A stretch of DNA of 64,000 nt, taken from Flavobacteriaceae bacterium. GTDB taxonomy: Bacteria > Bacteroidota > Bacteroidia > Flavobacteriales > Flavobacteriaceae. The notes below the pieces were generated by a model. The model did no database searches. It worked only from the letters and a program-made list of their open reading frames with translations, and was not told the DNA's origin. The translations under genes and the position numbers were made by a program. Positions 58,315-64,000 of the stretch are shown piece after piece; the first letter of the stretch is position 1; each line of letters begins with the position of its first letter. The stretch is from NCBI GenBank assembly GCA_021647405.1, contig JAKIUU010000003.1:62001-126000 (forward strand). The letters are read 5' to 3'.

Positions 58315-60807
58315 TTAAAAATAGAATCCTGCGCCTCCTTTTATGGTAAATTGACTTGCGCCTGGTATGTCTTTATAATTACCTCTAAACACAAAATCTA
58401 TCCTGAGAATCTTTAAAATATTGGCTACCCCAACATGCCATTCCCAATAAATATTTTTGGGAGCCCGATAGTTAATGCCAGAGGCGTTTAAATTTATATT
58501 GGCTTGAGACACATCGCCAATAATACCCCTTATACCTACTATTTCTCTTAAATTGAGTTTCCTAAGTATTGGGATTCTTGAAAATAGGCGTCCATTAAAG
58601 TTGTTTTCAATATGAAGCGCTGCATATTTATCGGTTACAAATTCATAATAATCTAATAAATCGAAAGTATTGGGTGCCATAAACAAGGTCTGATTCCCAG
58701 GAACAGCATCCATCAATAAAATGGGTACTTGCCCAAAAGTTTTACCTATTTCGAGTGTTGAATGCATTCTGCCAAATCCCCCAAGTTGGTAGGGTTGCTT
58801 ATAATAAAGTTGCAATTTCTGATAATTAAAATCGCTGTTTATAAGCCCCTTAAACCCCTTGGTATAACTTAAGAATAGGATTGGATATCTTCCCGAATTA
58901 CTCACACCGCGTTCTACACCATAACCATAATTTACCCTATTTGGTGTGTACCTAACAGACACATCAACTTCAGATTGTGTAATGTCTGATTTTATATCAG
59001 TGTAGGTATTGTCTCTATAATAATCGATATTGAATAATGGCGAAGCCGATGCTAGCGTTTTATAGGTGCCACTAACTTTAAATTGGAGGTTGTTAACGGG
59101 TTCAAATTCAAAGCCAATATTGGTTAAATTAAGACTGGTGAGTCTAAAATTATCGCCGCGTGTAAAAAAGGCTGCCGAAGCAAAACTCCTGTTTAACACA
59201 TCGTTAATAGTGGTAAGGCTAAAACCTGTTTGCTCAACATCTTTCCGGTTTCCAGCAAAGATTGTAAATCTGTTTTGTTTGTTGATCATCCATTTGCCAG
59301 AAATACCATATTTTAATTTTTTATCAAGGGTTCCATAAGCTACAAATATTTGACCCCGTGCCAAATCGTTTAAATTACTAAAGGTTCTTGCACCAGTTCT
59401 TATGCGTGTACCTTCAACATCATTGGCGCCAATCGAAGAAAAAATAGGGCCATAGTCAATACTTTTTGTTATTTGCCAATAACCTGAGTAAAGTGTTGCC
59501 GTAATATCAAACAATTGTTTGAATTTGCGCATGGTTCGTAAAGTGTCCAACATTTTATAAATTCCTTTTTCGTCTTTACTTAAAACTTCCAAACGGTTTT
59601 CTTTCCAATAGCCATCCGATTTTGCATAAATTTCTTTAGAATAGTCGTTTACACGCTTGGCATAAAATGATTCTTTATGCTTTATATTAAAATTATAATC
59701 GCTGTAAATAGTGGTTCGTTTGCCATATATTCCTTTTGATTTGTCTTTCTTCTTTAAAGCAAAATCAGACATCATATAATCTTTTTTAAGTAAAAAAACC
59801 GAATCGTTTAGCACGTCAAATTCTTGTTCTAAATACAGTTCTTTTACCCAATTTATATTGGCACTACGCGTGGCTTGCATCGTTATTTTTTTAAGTGCAA
59901 AAGTGGTGTCGTTTACCCAAAACTGACCTTTAAAAGTGAGTTCATTTTTTCGTCTGGGATAATACACAATCTTATAACACCATTTATTGCCAATAAAACT
60001 GCTGTCGGCCAGCACATAATTATAAACCGAAGGCCCTGTTCTAGAAACAGGGCTTGTAAAACTCTTGTCGAATATCTTAATGTAATTATTGTAGATATTG
60101 TAATCGGTATAAAGTTGTTTTACAAAAGCAATCATGCTTTGATGGTTTTGAAAACCAGAATTTTTATTGGCTACTAAATTTTCTTTGTACTGTTTGGGGG
60201 CTTTATTTTTGCCATAAACTTTGTAAACAGCCTCGTTAATAAAAATAGGGAGATAGGCTTTCCCTGTAATATTTGAAGAATCTACCTGATCAAAAATAAA
60301 TTCTAAGCCTTTAAATATTTTACTTTTCTTTAATTTTTCATCAACATTATTAAGGTCAAACTCTATTTTCTCGTACTTTTTATTTTGATATTGATTAAAC
60401 AAATAGATGCCATTTTGGCGTTTATGTGCCCATATTTTTCTTAAAATAGCGATGGCTGGATTCCCCTTTTTCTTAACCTTTCCTGAATAAATCTCTACAG
60501 CATCTAAACGAGCCGCTTCTTCTTTTAAAACAATTTTTAAATCGAAGTTATGGGATTTTAAAGCGACTTCCTTTCTGTCGAAACCTAAAAAATTCACTAT
60601 TAAAATACCGTATTTTTTATCGGATTCTAAATAGAATTTTCCGTTTTCATCAGATACAGTCCCTTTGGTTGAGCCTTTAAAAAACACATCTGCAAAAGAA
60701 ATGGGTTCGCCATTTTCATCAACTACTTTTCCACTCACTTTTACCTGTGCAAACGTTATTGTTGAAATTAATACAATAAGTATAAATATATATATTTTCA
60801 TAGTCAT
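58315..60807 (-). CDS. DUF5686 protein with carboxypeptidase-regulatory-like domain
   Basis: An 830-aa predicted outer-membrane protein. Signal peptide (MKIYIFILIVLISTITFAQ; either ATG 60807 or 60801). Residues ~22-95 are a regulatory-like beta-sandwich (VKVSGKVVDENGEPISFADV, GTVSDENGKFYLESD). It is followed by the DUF5686 body with AIAILRKIWAHKRQNG and, after ~500, many beta-barrel strands ending GAGFYF. The family is related to TonB-transporter-like barrels of unknown role. It is separated from pdhB by a terminator. Confidence 0.9.
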   Translation of the reverse strand: MTMKIYIFILIVLISTITFAQVKVSGKVVDENGEPISFADVFFKGSTKGTVSDENGKFYLESDKKYGILIVNFLGFDRKEVALKSHNFDLKIVLKEEAARLDAVEIYSGKVKKKGNPAIAILRKIWAHKRQNGIYLFNQYQNKKYEKIEFDLNNVDEKLKKSKIFKGLEFIFDQVDSSNITGKAYLPIFINEAVYKVYGKNKAPKQYKENLVANKNSGFQNHQSMIAFVKQLYTDYNIYNNYIKIFDKSFTSPVSRTGPSVYNYVLADSSFIGNKWCYKIVYYPRRKNELTFKGQFWVNDTTFALKKITMQATRSANINWVKELYLEQEFDVLNDSVFLLKKDYMMSDFALKKKDKSKGIYGKRTTIYSDYNFNIKHKESFYAKRVNDYSKEIYAKSDGYWKENRLEVLSKDEKGIYKMLDTLRTMRKFKQLFDITATLYSGYWQITKSIDYGPIFSSIGANDVEGTRIRTGARTFSNLNDLARGQIFVAYGTLDKKLKYGISGKWMINKQNRFTIFAGNRKDVEQTGFSLTTINDVLNRSFASAAFFTRGDNFRLTSLNLTNIGFEFEPVNNLQFKVSGTYKTLASASPLFNIDYYRDNTYTDIKSDITQSEVDVSVRYTPNRVNYGYGVERGVSNSGRYPILFLSYTKGFKGLINSDFNYQKLQLYYKQPYQLGGFGRMHSTLEIGKTFGQVPILLMDAVPGNQTLFMAPNTFDLLDYYEFVTDKYAALHIENNFNGRLFSRIPILRKLNLREIVGIRGIIGDVSQANINLNASGINYRAPKNIYWEWHVGVANILKILRIDFVFRGNYKDIPGASQFTIKGGAGFYF

Positions 60808-60812
60808 TAAAA

Positions 60813-60844
60813 ATTCCTTTCTTTAGTCAGCTATAGAAAGGAAT
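60813..60844 (-). terminator. Rho-independent terminator of pdhB
   Basis: Perfect 10-bp stem ATTCCTTTCT / AGAAAGGAAT, with a short T-run on the minus strand, 22 bp after the pdhB stop and 6 bp before the DUF5686 start codon. Confidence 0.8.
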
Positions 60845-60865
60845 CTTACAATAAGTTGTCTGAGT

Positions 60866-61846
60866 TTATTTAACGTAAAGTACTTTTTTTACGGCGTTTA
60901 CAACATCGTTTGCGTTGGGCAGCCATTCTTGTAAAAGTTCTGGAGAATATGGCGTTGGTACATCAGCCGTGGTAATTCTCTGAATGGGCGCATCTAAATA
61001 GTCAAAAGCTTCGTCTTGAACAAAATAAGTAATTTCTGAAGCCACACTGCCAAAAGGCCAAGCTTCTTCTAAAATAACCAATCTATTTGTTTTCTTAACG
61101 GATGTTAATATAGCCTCCCGATCCATTGGTCTCACTGTTCTTAAATCAATAATCTCAACAGAAATACCTTCTTCTTCTAATATATCGGCAGCTTTATAAG
61201 CTTCTTTTATAATTTTTCCAAATGAAACAACGGTTACATCGGTTCCTTTTCGTTTGATATCGGCCACACCGATGGGTAAAATATATTCGCCCTCTGGCAC
61301 TTCGCCCTTATCGCCATACATTTGCTCAGACTCCATAAAAATAACCGGATCATCATCGCGAATAGCCGCTTTTAATAATCCTTTGGCATCATACGGATTA
61401 GAAGGTACAATAACTTTTAAACCCGGGGTATTGGCAAACCAGTTCTCAAATGCTTGCGAATGTGTGGCCCCTAATTGCCCTGCAGAACCCGTAGGGCCTC
61501 TAAAAACAATGGGGATATTAAACTGACCACCACTCATCTGGCGCAATTTTGCGGCATTATTTATAATTTGATCTATAGCGACTAATGAAAAATTAAAAGT
61601 CATGTATTCAACAATAGGTCTGTTGCCATTCATGGCAGAACCAATGGCAATACCGCTAAAACCAGATTCGGCTATAGGGGTGTCAATAACACGTTTGGCC
61701 CCAAACTCATCAAGCATTCCTTTTGAAGCTTTATAAGCGCCATTGTATTCGGCAACCTCTTCACCTAATAGATAAATAGTTTCATCGCGGCGCATCTCTT
61801 CACTCATGGCTTCACAAATAGCTTCTCTAAACTGTATAGTTCTCAT
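60866..61846 (-). CDS. pdhB: Pyruvate dehydrogenase E1 component, beta subunit
   Basis: A 326-aa transketolase-like subunit. MRTIQFREAICEAMSEEMRR, GEEVAEYNGAYKASKGM, ThDP-site Glu in DTPIAESGFSGIAIGSA, HSQAFENWFANTPGLKVIVPS, and a C-terminal TADVPTPYSPELLQEW. With E1-alpha it decarboxylates pyruvate in the PDH complex. E1-alpha is not next to it here. It is alone in its transcript, between a terminator and a palindromic operator shared with etfBA. Confidence 0.95.
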   Translation of the reverse strand: MRTIQFREAICEAMSEEMRRDETIYLLGEEVAEYNGAYKASKGMLDEFGAKRVIDTPIAESGFSGIAIGSAMNGNRPIVEYMTFNFSLVAIDQIINNAAKLRQMSGGQFNIPIVFRGPTGSAGQLGATHSQAFENWFANTPGLKVIVPSNPYDAKGLLKAAIRDDDPVIFMESEQMYGDKGEVPEGEYILPIGVADIKRKGTDVTVVSFGKIIKEAYKAADILEEEGISVEIIDLRTVRPMDREAILTSVKKTNRLVILEEAWPFGSVASEITYFVQDEAFDYLDAPIQRITTADVPTPYSPELLQEWLPNANDVVNAVKKVLYVK

Positions 61847-61864
61847 TTATTATAATTTGAATGG

Positions 61865-61872
61865 CAAAAATA
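61865..61872 (-). promoter_or_regulatory. -7 box TATTTTTG of pdhB
   Basis: A perfect TAnnTTTG on the minus strand 18 bp before the pdhB ATG. Confidence 0.45.
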
Positions 61873-61913
61873 AGAATTATTGTTTTCCTTTTACATTAAA
61901 AATATCTTAAATT

Positions 61914-61935
61914 TTTACTATGCGCGCATAGTAAA
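61914..61935. promoter_or_regulatory. 22-bp perfect palindrome, probable operator between pdhB and etfB
   Basis: The core is TTACTATGCGCGCATAGTAA with one further matching T/A pair outside. It lies about 70 bp from both divergent start codons. TAACTTCG at 61951-61958 is a near -7 box for etfB, which would put the palindrome over the -33 region. It has the shape of a TetR- or GntR-type dimer site; the regulator is unknown. Confidence 0.75.
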
Positions 61936-62005
61936 TTCAAAAAAATGTTTTAACTTCGTAACCTGTAAAAATTTATACGACTTAAATAATTATAAATAAA
62001 AAAAT

Positions 62006-62752
62006 ATGAAGATATTAGTTTGTATTAGTCACGTTCCAGACACCACTTCAAAAATTAATTTTACCGAAGCCGATACCAAATTTGACACAACAGGTGTACA
62101 ATTTGTTATCAATCCTCACGATGAATACGCCTTGACAAGAGCCATTTGGTTTAAAGAAAAACAAGGTGCAAGCATTACAGTTGTAACTGTTGGAAACCAA
62201 AGTGTAGAGCCTACTTTACGTAAATGCTTGGCTATTGGTGCCGATGATGCCATTCGCGTAGACGCTGAACCAAAAGAAGCTTTTTTTGTAGCAGAGCAAT
62301 TATCGGCTGTGGTAAAACAAGGCGCATTTGATCTTGTTTTGGCCGGCAGAGAATCTTTAGATTATAACGGTGGTATGGTTCCTGGATTTTTAGCTGCCAG
62401 TTTAAATTACAATTTCATTAATGCCTGTATTGGTATTGAAATAGAAGGCAACAACGCCACTGTAACACGTGAAATTGATGGCGGTAGCGAAATTTTAACA
62501 ACCACCCTTCCTTTAGTAGTAGGCGGTCAAAAAGGATTGGTAGAAGAAAAAGACTTGAGAATACCCAATATGCGTGGCATTATGATGGCACGTAAAAAAC
62601 CTTTAAATGTTGTACCTGCAGTAGATATTACCCCAAGTAGTAAGACTGTAAGTTTTGAAAAACCACCTCTTAAAAGTGCTTGTAAATTAATTGACGCCAA
62701 TAATGTTGACGAATTAATCAATCTATTACACAACGAAGCCAAAGTAATTTAA
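62006..62752 (+). CDS. etfB: Electron transfer flavoprotein beta subunit
   Basis: A 248-aa subunit. MKILVCISHVPDTTSKI start, VINPHDEYALTRAIWFKE, AIGADDAIRVDAEP, LVLAGRESLDYNGGMVPGFLA (adenine/AMP-binding part), and LPLVVGGQKGLVEEKDLRIP ending the fold. With EtfA it passes electrons from acyl-CoA dehydrogenases to ETF-quinone oxidoreductase. It is followed by etfA after 35 bp. Confidence 0.96.
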   Translation: MKILVCISHVPDTTSKINFTEADTKFDTTGVQFVINPHDEYALTRAIWFKEKQGASITVVTVGNQSVEPTLRKCLAIGADDAIRVDAEPKEAFFVAEQLSAVVKQGAFDLVLAGRESLDYNGGMVPGFLAASLNYNFINACIGIEIEGNNATVTREIDGGSEILTTTLPLVVGGQKGLVEEKDLRIPNMRGIMMARKKPLNVVPAVDITPSSKTVSFEKPPLKSACKLIDANNVDELINLLHNEAKVI

Positions 62753-62787
62753 GGCTTCAAACAATCATTAAATAAAAAAATAAAAAT

Positions 62788-63756
62788 ATGTCAGTTTTAG
62801 TATTTGCCGAAACATCAGAAGGTCGTTTTAAAAAAATAGCTTTCGAAGCCACATCTTACGCCAGTAAAATTGCCGAAATGTTGCAAACCAATCTTGTAGC
62901 CCTTAGCATTAATGCTTCAGAACCCAATCAATTATCCGATTATGGTGCTGCCAAAATCTTAAATGTAAAAAATGCGCAATTAGATAATTTTAATGCCAAG
63001 GCTTACGCCGATGTTATAAAACAAGCCGCCGAAAGTGAAGGCGCAACTGTAGTTATTGTAGATTCGAGTTCAAACGGATTGTTTTTGGCGCCGTTAGTGG
63101 CCTATAATTTAAAAGCGGGATTGGCTTCAAATACAGTAGCTTTACCAAGTTCGGTAGCGCCTTTCGTGGTAAAACGCAATGCTTTTTCTAACAAAGCTTT
63201 TTGTTTTACCGAATTAACAACATCCGTTAAGGTAATTGGCTTGGCTAAAAATGCTTTTGGCGTATTTGAAAATAAAGTTGAAAGTTCAGTAGAAGCCTTT
63301 AATCCAAACCTTAATGAAACCGATTTTAACATCACATCTAAAGAAGTAAACAAAGCTTCTGGCAAAGTAAGTATTGCCGATGCCGATATTGTTGTGTCTG
63401 GCGGACGTGGACTTAAAGGCCCTGAAAACTGGGGTATGCTTGAAGAATTGGCCGAAGTTTTAGGAGCGGCAACTGCCTGCTCTAAACCAGTGGCCGATTT
63501 AGATTGGCGTCCTCATGCAGAACATGTGGGTCAGACAGGAAAACCTGTAGCTGCAAATCTCTATATAGCCATTGGTATTTCTGGTGCCATTCAACATTTG
63601 GCAGGTATAAATGCTTCTAAAGTAAAAGTTGTTATCAACACAGATCCCGAAGCGCCTTTCTTTAAAGCTGCCGATTATGGTATAGTTGGCGATGCTTTTG
63701 AAGTTGTACCTCAACTGGTTGAAAAATTAAAAGCCTTTAAACAAAATAACGCATAA
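62788..63756 (+). CDS. etfA: Electron transfer flavoprotein alpha subunit
   Basis: A 322-aa subunit. N-terminal domain (SVLVFAETSEGRFKKIAFEA) and C-terminal FAD domain: VSGGRGLKGPENWGMLEEL, VADLDWRPHAEHVGQTGK, IAIGISGAIQHLAGI and INTDPEAPFFKAADYGIVGD. All FAD contacts look standard. Same operon as etfB. Confidence 0.96.
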   Translation: MSVLVFAETSEGRFKKIAFEATSYASKIAEMLQTNLVALSINASEPNQLSDYGAAKILNVKNAQLDNFNAKAYADVIKQAAESEGATVVIVDSSSNGLFLAPLVAYNLKAGLASNTVALPSSVAPFVVKRNAFSNKAFCFTELTTSVKVIGLAKNAFGVFENKVESSVEAFNPNLNETDFNITSKEVNKASGKVSIADADIVVSGGRGLKGPENWGMLEELAEVLGAATACSKPVADLDWRPHAEHVGQTGKPVAANLYIAIGISGAIQHLAGINASKVKVVINTDPEAPFFKAADYGIVGDAFEVVPQLVEKLKAFKQNNA

Positions 63757-63783
63757 ATTTTATTAAATTGTGCTCCGAAAGGC

Positions 63784-63830
63784 TGCCTAATTAATGGATT
63801 AATAAGCCCATTGGTTAGGCATTCTTTTTT
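63784..63830 (+). terminator. Terminator of etfBA
   Basis: Outer stem TGCCTAA/TTAGGCA with inner pairs AATGG/CCATT, followed by ATTCTTTTTT. Confidence 0.85.
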
Positions 63831-63844
63831 AAATTTATTTTCAT

Positions 63845-64000
63845 TTGAGTTTAGTACGGTTAAATATTAAAGGTATTTCTTATAGCCAAACCCAAAGTGG
63901 CGCCTATGCTTTAATTTTAAAAGAAGTTGACGGCGAACGGACATTGCCCATAATTATTGGTGCTTTCGAAGCCCAATCTATCGCAATTGCCTTAGAACAC
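63845..64000 (+). CDS. Bifunctional nuclease (BFN/DUF151) family protein, 3' cut by window edge
   Basis: The first 52 codons are visible. The start is a TTG at 63845: (M)SLVRLNIKGISYSQTQSG followed by AYALILKEVDGERTLPIIIG and AFEAQSIAIALE. This is the conserved N-terminal region of BFN-domain proteins of Bacteroidota. The rest lies beyond the window. In this group the gene commonly follows etfA. Confidence 0.85.
   Translation, partial: MSLVRLNIKGISYSQTQSGAYALILKEVDGERTLPIIIGAFEAQSIAIALEH

Overview
The window is a chromosomal segment of a bacterium from the phylum Bacteroidota, most likely family Flavobacteriaceae. The reasons are low G+C, a SusC/SusD pair, DUF5723, DUF5686, DUF4293 and BT_3928-type proteins, Rho with a long charged N-terminal insertion, weak Shine-Dalgarno signals, and many promoters of the Bacteroidota -7 type TAnnTTTG. 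No phage, plasmid backbone or CRISPR array is visible. All family assignments come from reading the translations; no database search was run.

Layout. 1-8.5 kb: the 3' end of an Omp85 barrel protein, then a SusC-SusD operon with two further lipoproteins, closed by a strong terminator. 8.5-16 kb: rlmB, a rhomboid protease and rarA, then a four-gene minus-strand operon (YjjG-type HAD phosphatase, lipoprotein with an internal duplication, DUF5723 barrel, secreted protein). 16-22.6 kb: part of a surface-polysaccharide locus (GT4 glycosyltransferase, AsnB, flippase, FemAB-like protein, polysaccharide deacetylase). 22.6-33 kb: radC, an APC permease, the fused acyl-CoA mutase icmF, a methyltransferase, a CocE-type hydrolase and an MFS transporter. 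33-46.5 kb: DUF1684 lipoprotein, GT-C-like membrane protein, a crcB/DUF190 operon headed by a degraded DUF1599 gene, LOG-folP-lipoprotein-cdaA, an ABC exporter, truA, a phosphoesterase, and a TPR histidine kinase/LuxR regulator pair. 46.5-47.8 kb: a small secreted Cys-containing peptide and nearly 1 kb of hairpin-rich noncoding DNA with an 83-bp direct repeat. 47.8-50.3 kb: DUF4293, rho and initiator tRNA. 50.2-55 kb: an accessory stretch with a GIY-YIG ORF flanked by tRNA-fMet 3' duplications, an acetolactate synthase/aldehyde dehydrogenase pair, and a REP-associated tyrosine transposase (RAYT) with four REP hairpins and a captured aldehyde-dehydrogenase fragment. 55-64 kb: deoC-aldH-aldH-like operon, DUF5686 barrel protein, pdhB, etfBA behind a 22-bp perfect palindrome, and the start of a bifunctional nuclease gene.

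How the parts relate. The metabolic genes point to aerobic growth on organic acids, amino acids and deoxynucleosides: IcmF for branched-chain acyl-CoA, EtfAB for acyl-CoA dehydrogenases, PdhB for pyruvate, DeoC plus aldehyde dehydrogenase for deoxyribose phosphate. The most unusual signals are not ordinary genes. They are (a) the miniature GIY-YIG/tRNA-fMet element with nested palindromes, (b) the RAYT/REP locus that brackets a fragment of the neighbouring aldehyde dehydrogenase gene, (c) palindromic repeats inserted in frame into both interdomain linkers of IcmF, and (d) the CTAGCG-rich repeat region upstream of the small secreted peptide.
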